Positions 1 to 5,407 of a stretch of 7,170 nucleotides of DNA are shown in pieces. The notes under the pieces were generated by a model. That model did not search any database, was not told the DNA's origin, and worked only from the letters and a program-made list of their open reading frames with translations. The position numbers were made by a program, and so were the translations under genes. This stretch comes from an uncultured Chloroflexota bacterium (GTDB lineage Bacteria; Chloroflexota; Dehalococcoidia; UBA3495). The stretch spans positions 1 to 7,170 of the forward strand of contig CAJWBT010000117.1 in assembly GCA_913020235.1 (NCBI GenBank), given 5' to 3'. Position 1 is the first letter of the stretch. The number at the start of each line of letters is the position of its first letter.

Positions 1-1036
1 GTGCGATTCCGGGGTGGATATGGCCAAGCTCAAGTACGAGTTTCTGGACCGGTACCACAAGGCCAACGGCAGGCCGCTGCGGAACAAGGTGTTTGCCCAT
101 ATCAACCGGGTTAACCGGCTGGGCAGCAAGTTCGCCCCTTTCTCCACCTGGGCAGCCCGGAGCCCCCTGGGCAAGCTGGTGGCTGGGAGGGTATTAGGGG
201 TCCATCCCAAGCGGTCGCTCCCGCCCTTCGTCCGGCAGACATTGCCCAAGTGGTTCAGCTCGCGGCGGAAGGGGAATCCCCCTGAAGCCCCACTTCGTAA
301 GGGGGGAGCGAACGGGGGACGCACCGTTGTCTTGTTCAACGACACCTTCATGAACTACAACTACCCACAGGTAGGCAAGGCTGCCGTGGAGGTTTTGGAA
401 GCGGCGGGCTTCCGCGTGGAGTTGGCAAACGCCGGTTGCTGCGGCCGGCCGATGATTTCCAAGGGCTTGCTGGATGAGGCCGCTGCCCAGGCCCGCTACA
501 ACGTGGACCTGCTTCACGCCTACGCCGGCCAGGGCATCCCCATAGTCGGCTGCGAGCCGAGCTGCCTGCTCACCTTCCGGGACGAGTACCCGGAGTTCTT
601 GGAGGACGAGAAGTCCCGCATGCTGGCAAAGCACGCGTTCATGATCGATGAGTTCCTGATGATGCTCCACGACAGGGGAGAGCTGGAGCTAGAGTTTCGG
701 GACGTGTCCAAGAAAGTGCTGTTCCACGGCCACTGCCACCAGAAGGCCCTGGCGGGGACGGACAACTCGATGCGAGCGCTGCGCCTGGCGCCGGGGTATC
801 AAGTGGAGCAGGTTAACGCAGGCTGCTGCGGGATGGCGGGGTCTTTCGGCTTCGAGCGGGAGCACTACCAGGTCTCCATGGCGATCGGCGACCAGGCGCT
901 TTTCCCGGCGGTCAACGCCAAGGGCGCCGATTGGGAAGTGGCAGTGTCGGGCGTCTCCTGCCGCCAACAGATAGAGCAGGGTACCGGACGCACGGCCCGG
1001 CACCTGGTGGAAGTGCTGCGGGACGCCCTGGCGTGA
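1..1036 (+). CDS. FAD/Fe-S oxidoreductase, C-terminal part (partial at window start)
   Basis: This is the C-terminal end of a large oxidoreductase of the FAD-linked oxidase plus Fe-S type (glycolate/D-lactate dehydrogenase-like). The frame is open at the left edge, codons beginning at base 2. The first visible residues, CDSGVDMAKLK, match the end of the second 4Fe-4S ferredoxin motif that precedes the CCG domains in this family. Two CCG (heterodisulfide-reductase-like) modules follow. The first has NAGCCGRP (cysteines at 437-442) and GCEPSC (551-565). The second has HGHCHQKA (around 734) and NAGCCGMAGSFG (834-839), with a late SCRQQ cysteine (959-961). The FAD domain and first cluster would lie upstream of the window. 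The enzyme should pass electrons from a 2-hydroxyacid-like substrate through Fe-S clusters, but the substrate cannot be read from this part. The GTG at base 14 is internal, not the true start. The linker at 271-319 looks repeat-derived. The gene ends 31 bp from a convergent gene. Confidence 0.85.
   Translation, partial: CDSGVDMAKLKYEFLDRYHKANGRPLRNKVFAHINRVNRLGSKFAPFSTWAARSPLGKLVAGRVLGVHPKRSLPPFVRQTLPKWFSSRRKGNPPEAPLRKGGANGGRTVVLFNDTFMNYNYPQVGKAAVEVLEAAGFRVELANAGCCGRPMISKGLLDEAAAQARYNVDLLHAYAGQGIPIVGCEPSCLLTFRDEYPEFLEDEKSRMLAKHAFMIDEFLMMLHDRGELELEFRDVSKKVLFHGHCHQKALAGTDNSMRALRLAPGYQVEQVNAGCCGMAGSFGFEREHYQVSMAIGDQALFPAVNAKGADWEVAVSGVSCRQQIEQGTGRTARHLVEVLRDALA
271..319. repeat. Interspersed-repeat-like segment inside the coding sequence
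   Basis: This stretch is built of C-runs followed by G-runs: TCCCCC at 277-282, CCCC at 288-291, GGGGGG at 301-306 and GGGGG at 314-318, with CTTCGTAA between the two halves. The pattern resembles a common class of bacterial interspersed repeats. Read in the gene's frame it gives a Pro/Gly/Lys-rich linker, GNPPEAPLRKGGANGG, between the Fe-S and CCG parts of the oxidoreductase. The family assignment is from memory and needs a genome-wide search. Confidence 0.5.
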
Positions 1037-1067
1037 AGCCGGCCGGCCGGGGACCGGAGCAGCGGGT

Positions 1068-1616
1068 CTACATGGGTAGCTCGGCCGTCATTCCGGGGAC
1101 CAGGTCGACCTCGAAGGCGGCCAGAATCATGCCCACCAGCGCGTAGTGGCCGAGGAGCCCGGTCAGCTCCACCGTCGTTCGGACGCCGAACCGGTCCTGG
1201 ACCGCGTTGTAGGTGGCGTCGCTGATCTTGTGCTCCCGCAGCAGCTCCAGCGCGTACTTGACCAACATCTCCTCGTCGCCGGAAAGGCCCTTGGGAGCAG
1301 TGCGCCGGGCGATTGCCTGGATGGTTTGCTCGGAGACATTGGCCTCCCGGGCCAGCTTGGCATGGGCGGTGAACGCGTACTGGGAGTCGATCTCCCGGGC
1401 GGCGGTCAGGACGAGGACCTCTTTTAGAGAGTTGGGCAGGTCGAACTCGAACCGGACATAGGCACCAGTGGAGGCCACGCGGGCGGCAAGATCGGGGCTG
1501 TGGAGCATGGCTCCATAAGGCCCTCGGATGCTCCCTCTGGTGCCCACGATTTCGTCGAAGTATTTCTGGTCTTCGGGCTTTAGCTGGTCCCTGGTGACGT
1601 TCGATAGCCGTGCCAT
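1068..1616 (-). CDS. Carboxymuconolactone decarboxylase-family protein (AhpD-like fold)
   Basis: A 182-residue all-helical protein of the carboxymuconolactone decarboxylase (CMD) family. The start ATG at 1616-1614 follows a strong GAGGAGG ribosome site seven bases upstream. An open frame continues further upstream, but it is antisense-like sequence overlapping the SMP-30 gene and is not credible protein. The CMD core is the segment around LKEVLVLTAAREIDSQYAFTAH, followed by KLAREANVSEQTIQAI. In the AhpD-type peroxidase branch this region carries a CxxC pair. Here there are no cysteines, only the His of FTAH, so thiol peroxidase activity is unlikely and a decarboxylase or lactone-related role is more plausible. 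It is the second gene of a minus-strand pair with the SMP-30 gene, 65 bp downstream of it. The substrate is unknown. Confidence 0.82.
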   Translation of the reverse strand: MARLSNVTRDQLKPEDQKYFDEIVGTRGSIRGPYGAMLHSPDLAARVASTGAYVRFEFDLPNSLKEVLVLTAAREIDSQYAFTAHAKLAREANVSEQTIQAIARRTAPKGLSGDEEMLVKYALELLREHKISDATYNAVQDRFGVRTTVELTGLLGHYALVGMILAAFEVDLVPGMTAELPM

Positions 1617-1636
1617 CTGGTAGCCTCCTCGCAAGT

Positions 1637-1655
1637 TTGTCTGTTGAACGGACAA
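1637..1655. promoter_or_regulatory. 19-bp near-palindrome, operator-like
   Basis: TTGTCTGTTGAACGGACAA pairs at 8 of 9 positions around the central G at 1646, with only the sixth position mismatched. It lies in the 65-bp spacer between the SMP-30 and CMD genes, ending about 20 bp before the CMD start codon. The one-base centre makes it a poor RNA hairpin, so a binding site for a dimeric repressor fits better. No regulator gene is visible to pair with it. Confidence 0.4.
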
Positions 1656-1681
1656 CGGCCCGGTGGGGGCTTGGAGAGAGA

Positions 1682-2593
1682 TCACGCCGGTTTGGCGGTG
1701 GGCACCGGCATGCCCGGAATCCTCAGCTGGACACGGCCCAGTGAGGTGCGGGTGGTGAAGAACAGGGTCTTCCAGTCGTCGCCGCCCCAGCCCAGGTTGG
1801 TGGTCGCCGACTCGCCATGCACGATGGTACCCAGGTGCTTGCCCGAAGGGTCCATGATCCAGATTCCGCCGGAACCTCCGCAATACATGTTCCCTTCCAC
1901 GTCCACCTTCATGCCGTCGGGCACGCCGGACCGCTCCCCGCGCAAGTCGCAGAAGACGCGGTCGGTGGGCAGGGACAGCGCTCCCGTCGGCAGCAGGTCG
2001 AAGGCCCGGATGTGCCCCATGCGCGAATCGTTGATATAGAGCACACTCTCATCGGGAGAAAGGGCCAGGCCGTTGGGCAGGACGAAATCTTGGACCAGTA
2101 AGGTGTAGGTCCCCAAATCCGGCGAGAGTCGATATACACCGGCGAAGTCCAGGTCCCACTGTTCCCTGTTTCTGCGGTGAGTCCACGGGTCGGTGAAATA
2201 GATGCTGCCGTCGGACTTGACCACCACGTCGTTGGGCCGGTTCAACTGCCTCCCCTTGTAGCTGTTGGCCAGGACGGTGAGGCTCCCATCGAGTTCCAGC
2301 CGGGTCACACGCCTGGATTCGTGCTCACAGGCGATGAGCCTGCCTTGAAGGTCTCGGGTAAGGCCGTTGGCCTGGTTGGTGGGCTCAAGAAATAGGCTCA
2401 CACCATCTTTGGGAGACCACTTCATTCGCCGGCTGTTGTGAATATCGCTGAAGAGGAGGTAGCCCCCTTCTTTCCACCACAGGGGACCCTCGGCGGGTCC
2501 CTGGTCGCCACCGAAACCGTCGGCCAGGTGTTCGATCTCCAGGTCCGACGGTACGATGCGGTCCAGCTCCGGAGAGGCTTTTTCGACGGGCAT
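1682..2593 (-). CDS. SMP-30/gluconolactonase-family lactonase-like hydrolase
   Basis: A 303-residue six-bladed beta-propeller of the SMP-30/gluconolactonase (SGL) family, which uses one divalent metal to hydrolyse lactones or related esters. The metal and catalytic residues fall where the family has them: Glu35 in AEGPLWW, Asn121 in NRPNDVVV, Asn174 in LPNGLALSPDE and Asp226 in VPDGMKVD. Blade repeats such as DGSIYFTDP and DESVLYINDS are recognisable. The length is normal, and no signal peptide is seen, so it is probably cytoplasmic. The ATG at 2593-2591 follows GGAGG with a seven-base spacer. It is first in a minus-strand unit with the CMD-family gene. Together they suggest catabolism of a sugar acid or aromatic lactone, but the actual substrate cannot be told from sequence. 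Confidence 0.88.
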   Translation of the reverse strand: MPVEKASPELDRIVPSDLEIEHLADGFGGDQGPAEGPLWWKEGGYLLFSDIHNSRRMKWSPKDGVSLFLEPTNQANGLTRDLQGRLIACEHESRRVTRLELDGSLTVLANSYKGRQLNRPNDVVVKSDGSIYFTDPWTHRRNREQWDLDFAGVYRLSPDLGTYTLLVQDFVLPNGLALSPDESVLYINDSRMGHIRAFDLLPTGALSLPTDRVFCDLRGERSGVPDGMKVDVEGNMYCGGSGGIWIMDPSGKHLGTIVHGESATTNLGWGGDDWKTLFFTTRTSLGRVQLRIPGMPVPTAKPA

Positions 2594-2625
2594 GGCAGAG
2601 CCTCCAATCCAAAATTCCTTGGGGG

Positions 2626-2631
2626 ATTATA
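2626..2631 (-). promoter_or_regulatory. Likely -10 box for the SMP-30/CMD unit
   Basis: On the minus strand this is a perfect TATAAT. It lies 33 bp upstream of the SMP-30 start codon, giving a predicted leader of about 25 bases that includes the GGAGG site. The -35 region is poor: TCATAA at 17-bp spacing matches the consensus weakly. An imperfect dyad, CCAAAATTCCTTGG at 2608-2621, sits between the box and the ribosome site. Confidence 0.5.
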
Positions 2632-2801
2632 CTACCAGAGCCCACCACTTATGAGGAAGCCGGGTCATTTTCACGCCTCCTGCCGCACCAATCCCGCCAT
2701 CTGCTGCTCTTCGAGGTGCGCGAATCCCCAACGCCGCTCGGTCTTCCTGGCCCGCCGTCACTGACCTTGGGCTAGTCGTGCAGCATGGGCCACGGGGGTG
2801 A

Positions 2802-2807
2802 GATAAT
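2802..2807 (+). promoter_or_regulatory. Possible -10 box of the LON-domain gene
   Basis: GATAAT (or the overlapping TAATAT at 2804-2809) stands 15 bp before the ATG at 2823. Transcription from it would begin about 9 bases or fewer before the start codon. No ribosome site exists in the bases just before the ATG. This arrangement suggests a leaderless or near-leaderless mRNA. No convincing -35 is visible. Confidence 0.35.
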
Positions 2808-2822
2808 ATACCACGTTGCGCC

Positions 2823-3494
2823 ATGGATGAGTCGAATGACATAACAAGCGACGATTCGATCACCCTGCCCCTATTTCCCTTGAACGTGGTCTTGTTCCCC
2901 GGCATGGTGTTGCCGCTGCACATCTTCGAGGAGCGGTACAAGACCATGATCGGCGACTGTGTTGATCGGCAGGAGCCGTTCGGGGTGGTTTTGATCAAAG
3001 AAGGTCAAGAGGTGGGCGGCCCGGCGGAGCCGTTTCAGATAGGCACGTCCGCCCGAATTCTTCGCGTTGAGCACCTGGAAGAGGGGCGGATGAATATCGT
3101 CACCAGGGGCCAACGACGGTTCGCGACGGTGGAGATCGATCGGCGGCTCCCCCACCTGGTGGGTCAGGTCCGGTACCTCGAGGAGGAGCCTGGGGATGTT
3201 CCGCCGGACATCGCCACCGAAATCGGCGGCGAGTACGCCGGGTTGCTGCGCAGCCTGACCACCTTGACCGGTGGGTGGACGGACCGGGTTGTGGTGCCCC
3301 AGGACCCGGTCCTGCTATCCTACGCCGTGGCCGCCAACCTGGAACTGCCCAATGACGTGCGGCAGGAGCTGCTGGAGGTGTCCACCGCCGGGGAGCGGCT
3401 GGAGCGGTTGTTGCCGCTGCTCAGGGACGTGAACCGTACCCTTCAGGAGGAAGTGGCCCGGCGCAACCCATTCAGAGGACCCCGGCTCAATTAG
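2823..3494 (+). CDS. Stand-alone LON substrate-binding-domain protein
   Basis: A 223-residue protein consisting of a Lon N-terminal (PUA-like) domain without the AAA+ ATPase or serine protease parts of Lon. The family hallmark is at residues 14-40: LPLFPLNVVLFPGMVLPLHIFEERY, of which the key parts are FPL, LFPG and LHIFE-RY. It continues with FGVVLIKEG and IGTSARI, typical of the domain, and ends in a helical bundle segment (residues about 120-215). It is likely cytoplasmic. Members of this group (COG2802 type) have no firmly established function; substrate recognition or adaptor roles are inferred. It diverges from the SMP-30 gene across a 229-bp spacer. The ATG has no ribosome site, but the conserved domain begins shortly after it, so the start is reasonable. 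Confidence 0.88.
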   Translation: MDESNDITSDDSITLPLFPLNVVLFPGMVLPLHIFEERYKTMIGDCVDRQEPFGVVLIKEGQEVGGPAEPFQIGTSARILRVEHLEEGRMNIVTRGQRRFATVEIDRRLPHLVGQVRYLEEEPGDVPPDIATEIGGEYAGLLRSLTTLTGGWTDRVVVPQDPVLLSYAVAANLELPNDVRQELLEVSTAGERLERLLPLLRDVNRTLQEEVARRNPFRGPRLN

Positions 3495-3827
3495 AAGCGC
3501 GTTTACGGAGGGCCGGGACGAAGCAACCCGCGCTCGAACCGCCGGCGGCTCAGAGCGGGGTTAAGTGCCTATCCAGCAACTTCTTGGTTGGTTGAGGCCC
3601 CGCCCTTCGACCGGCTCAGGGCAACGGTTCTACCCCGTCCGTGGTGAGCTTGTCGGACCGCAGCCGCAGGTGTTTGGATAGGCACTAAGCATCCTGCCGG
3701 TCAGACTTAAGGCCGGTCCGTGGCGCTGGGCAGCAAAGAGCAGATGCGCATGGACCCCTCTGGCCGGTTGATCGCCCAAATCTAGCATTTCAGTCCCCGC
3801 GGCGAATTAATACAGGAACCTGTCAGA
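3495..3827. other. 333-bp gene-free gap between convergent genes
   Basis: This region lies between the ends of the LON-domain gene (plus) and the RidA-family gene (minus). It contains a perfect 10-bp palindrome, CCGCCGGCGG, at 3539-3548, then the MITE-like element at 3564-3686. The remaining 140 bp shows no gene, no RNA gene and no canonical U-tract terminator. A 22-codon frame at 3720-3785 is too short to support. Confidence 0.6.
3564..3686. mobile_element. MITE-like element with 12-bp terminal inverted repeats
   Basis: AGTGCCTATCCA at 3564-3575 is the exact reverse complement of TGGATAGGCACT at 3675-3686. The 123-bp unit has no coding capacity. Its interior holds a second inverted pair, GACCGGCTCA (3609-3618) against TGAGCTTGTC (3645-3654; 8 of 10 positions paired). 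It also holds a small stem, ACGG/CCGT, at 3624-3638. The interior motif resembles the CCCTTCGAC-GCTCAGGG and GGTGAGCTTGTC interspersed repeats seen in many bacterial genomes. If the termini are trimmed to GTGCCTATCCA, TAA is found on both flanks (3562-3564 and 3686-3688), a possible 3-bp target duplication. Confidence 0.55.
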
Positions 3828-4340
3828 TCACGGCGCCACCCTGTAGGCGGTGCAATGGACGATCTCGATGGTCAGGGGTTTCTGGGCCAGGCCGGTGGTC
3901 CCGATCACCGCCCGGCACGGCGGGTTGGCGATGAACTCCCGGTAGATTTCGTTGAACTGCCCCCAGTTTTCCATGTTGGTCAGGTATACCACCAGGCTGA
4001 CTACCCGGCTGAACCCGCTCCCGGCGGCCTCCAGCGTGGTCTTCACGTGCTGGAAGCCGGCCCGGTACTGCTCGGCCTCGGTGCCGCCCACCAGCGTTCC
4101 GTCAAACCCGGAGGCGGTGGTGCCCCGGCACAGGACTTTCACGGCCTTCACCTTCAGCATTCGCGTCAGGTCCTCTTCGAAATAGTCGCTGTAGAGGCCG
4201 GTGCGGTACGAGGTCTGGTCGGTGGACTGCCCCCGGCCGTCGGCGATGATCAGGTCCAGCAACCGGTCCCGCTCCGCCAGGGGCAGGTCCTGGGCCTCGG
4301 ATATGCTCATGGCATCCAGGTTAGCCAGCGTATAAGCCAT
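3828..4340 (-). CDS. RidA (YjgF/YER057c/UK114)-family protein with N-terminal extension
   Basis: A 170-residue protein whose C-terminal two thirds (residues about 63-167) is a RidA domain. The segments LVGGTEAEQYRAGFQHVKTTL, VVSLVVYLTNM and NEIYREF match the family. The Arg that binds the substrate carboxylate in active members is present as Arg143 in PPCRAVIGTTGL, and Glu159 lies in the final strand. Classical RidA hydrolyses reactive enamine/imine intermediates to ketoacids and ammonia; other subgroups have unknown activities. The usual length is about 125-130 residues. Here an N-terminal helical, charged stretch of about 45-60 residues (LPLAERDRLLDLIIADGRGQ) is added and is not recognised. 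The ATG at 4340 follows AGGAG with a seven-base spacer; Met11 is an alternative start. The gene has a structured leader upstream. Confidence 0.85.
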   Translation of the reverse strand: MAYTLANLDAMSISEAQDLPLAERDRLLDLIIADGRGQSTDQTSYRTGLYSDYFEEDLTRMLKVKAVKVLCRGTTASGFDGTLVGGTEAEQYRAGFQHVKTTLEAAGSGFSRVVSLVVYLTNMENWGQFNEIYREFIANPPCRAVIGTTGLAQKPLTIEIVHCTAYRVAP

Positions 4341-4358
4341 ACAATAACTCCTGTTTTG

Positions 4359-4407
4359 GGTGTCGGTACACCTTCGGGCGCCTTGCCCGTTAGGGGGGAT
4401 TTCCCCC
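4359..4407 (-). promoter_or_regulatory. Leader with three consecutive hairpins upstream of the RidA-family gene
   Basis: Read on the minus strand towards the gene, three perfect 5-bp stems follow each other. GGGGG-AAAT-CCCCC spans 4407-4394, CGGGC-AAGGC-GCCCG spans 4389-4375, and GGTGT-ACCG-ACACC spans 4372-4359. They are separated by four and two bases, and the last ends just before the AGGAG ribosome site. This could be a structured 5' leader or a decayed repeat. The loops do not match the ACGR loops of the guanidine-II (mini-ykkC) motif, and no known riboswitch is recognised. Confidence 0.45.
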
Positions 4408-4438
4408 GAATAGAAAGACCGTCGAATAAAAAGACCGT
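4407..4438. repeat. Two tandem 16-bp repeats
   Basis: CGAATAGAAAGACCGT (4407-4422) is followed directly by CGAATAAAAAGACCGT (4423-4438), differing at one base. The pair lies 67-98 bp upstream of the RidA-family start codon, just outside the three hairpins. Tandem binding sites for a regulator or a small duplication would both explain it. No clear -10 box is found within it. Confidence 0.55.
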
Positions 4439-4513
4439 TGTTGGGGCGCCCAAAGCATTGGGTTCAGGAGGGCGGTCTTGGTAGCCGATGGTTCCAGTAC
4501 AGGGCATGGCGGC

Positions 4514-5299
4514 TCAGAAGAAACCCTTGATACTATCTCCCAGGTCGCCGATGGTCAGCCAGTAGTAGACGATGAAGACGCCGGCCAGGGCAACCATGCC
4601 TGCGCTGGCTCGTTCGACGTAGGGCACAATACGGCGCATGTAGGTGGCGGCTACGCCTTTGAACACTGCTATCCCCACGGTCAGCACCAGCAAGGTTGCC
4701 CCCATTCCCAGGGAATAGCTGAGGAACTGGGACATCCCGCTCACGAAGCTGGAGCCGGTCAAAGAGCTGACCACGACGATCAAGAAGATCGGCAGGGTAC
4801 AGCTCAGGGAGGCGATGCCGTAAGCGATTCCGAACAAGAAGTAGGAAGGGATATTGCCGCCCTTTCCAACGTTGATCCTCGCGGACAAGCGGGTCGCCGC
4901 TCCCAGGTAGAAGTTGCGCTTCCCGGCAAGTAGCCACGCTCCCAGCGCCAGCATCAGCACGCCGACGGCCAGGCCGGCCCAGGGCATCACGTCGACGATG
5001 AACCGGCCACCGGAGCTGATTACCAGCCCCACCACACCGAACAGCAGCACGAACCCAAGGGTTACCATGAGGGAGATCAACAGGCTCTTGAGCAGTCGAG
5101 CCGGAAGGTGCTCTTCGACGGAGCCATGGGGGTTGTCGCTGAGATAGAAGGCGATGTAGGCGGGCAGCAGGGCGAACCCGCACGGGTTCACCGTGGCTAC
5201 CATCCCCGCGCCGAAGGCGTAGCCCACCGGCAGGGGGTCTACGATGCTATCGGCAAAATTGGCGACCAGGGCCAGTATGCGCTCTAAGAATTGCTCCAC
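4514..5299 (-). CDS. CcdA/DsbD-type cytochrome c biogenesis transmembrane protein
   Basis: An integral membrane protein of the DsbD/CcdA family, which carries reducing equivalents across the membrane through a conserved cysteine pair to extracytoplasmic thiol proteins such as those in cytochrome c maturation. From the chosen GTG start it has 261 residues and about six membrane segments, near residues 25-53, 70-95, 107-127, 153-181, 188-211 and 236-253. The redox cysteines are Cys40 in NPCGFALLPAY and Cys167 in SLSCTLPIF, both at family positions. The frame extends to an ATG at 5368 (284 residues), but the extra 23 residues look unlike the family and that start codon overlaps the queF -10 box. 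Neither start has a good ribosome site, so the start is uncertain. No thioredoxin-like partner or heme-maturation gene is adjacent. It diverges from queF. Confidence 0.85.
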   Translation of the reverse strand: MEQFLERILALVANFADSIVDPLPVGYAFGAGMVATVNPCGFALLPAYIAFYLSDNPHGSVEEHLPARLLKSLLISLMVTLGFVLLFGVVGLVISSGGRFIVDVMPWAGLAVGVLMLALGAWLLAGKRNFYLGAATRLSARINVGKGGNIPSYFLFGIAYGIASLSCTLPIFLIVVVSSLTGSSFVSGMSQFLSYSLGMGATLLVLTVGIAVFKGVAATYMRRIVPYVERASAGMVALAGVFIVYYWLTIGDLGDSIKGFF

Positions 5300-5338
5300 G
5301 GGTCCCTGCGCCGTCTCCCTGACTCTGATCGAATAGCT

Positions 5339-5368
5339 TTGACACGGCCATCCCGGGATGCCTATCAT
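5339..5368 (+). promoter_or_regulatory. queF operon promoter with embedded palindrome
   Basis: A perfect -35 box TTGACA (5339-5344) and a 5-of-6 -10 box TATCAT (5363-5368) are separated by 18 bp. Transcription would start near 5375, giving a leader of about 33 bases that contains the queF ribosome site. The spacer holds CATCCCGGGATG (5349-5360), a perfect 12-bp palindrome, in the position where a repressor would block RNA polymerase. It is also close upstream of the divergent CcdA-like gene. Confidence 0.65.
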
Positions 5369-5407
5369 GTTCCCATGGCCGAGTTCCGGTCCAAGGAGGA
5401 AGGCCCC

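Noticed and set aside
1039..1050. GC-only palindrome CCGGCCGGCCGG between the convergent genes, as a terminator
   Set aside because: There is no T-run on either side, and such palindromes arise easily in GC-rich DNA.
1617..1883. N-terminal extension of the CMD-family gene to an ATG at 1883
   Set aside because: The extra 89 residues are low-complexity antisense translation of the SMP-30 gene, and a strong ribosome site stands just before the internal ATG at 1616.
3720..3785. Short plus-strand frame of 22 codons with GTG start
   Set aside because: It has no ribosome site, no recognisable domain and no conservation evidence; it is preceded directly by an in-frame stop.
4359..4407. Guanidine-II (mini-ykkC) riboswitch, because of successive small hairpins before a ribosome site
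   Set aside because: The loops read AAAT, AAGGC and ACCG, not the required ACGR, and the downstream gene is not a guanidine transporter or carboxylase.
4449..4462. Hairpin CCCAA-AGCA-TTGGG downstream of the CcdA-like gene as its terminator
   Set aside because: The stem is only 5 bp and the T-rich tract on the minus strand begins about 15 bases later, so it is not a canonical intrinsic terminator.
3855..4484. Long plus-strand open frame (209 codons) opposite the RidA-family gene
   Set aside because: It is the antisense shadow of a recognisable RidA domain, is rich in Gly/Val/Gln as expected from GC-rich reverse reading, and has no family resemblance.
4533..5183. Alternative minus-strand frame (216 codons) within the CcdA-like gene
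   Set aside because: It is an Arg/Pro-rich frame-shifted reading of a membrane protein whose true frame has conserved cysteine motifs and membrane segments.
5369..5407. preQ1 riboswitch in the queF leader
   Set aside because: The predicted leader is only about 33 bases, and I see no preQ1-I-like stem with an A-rich tail and no pseudoknot partner for the ribosome site.
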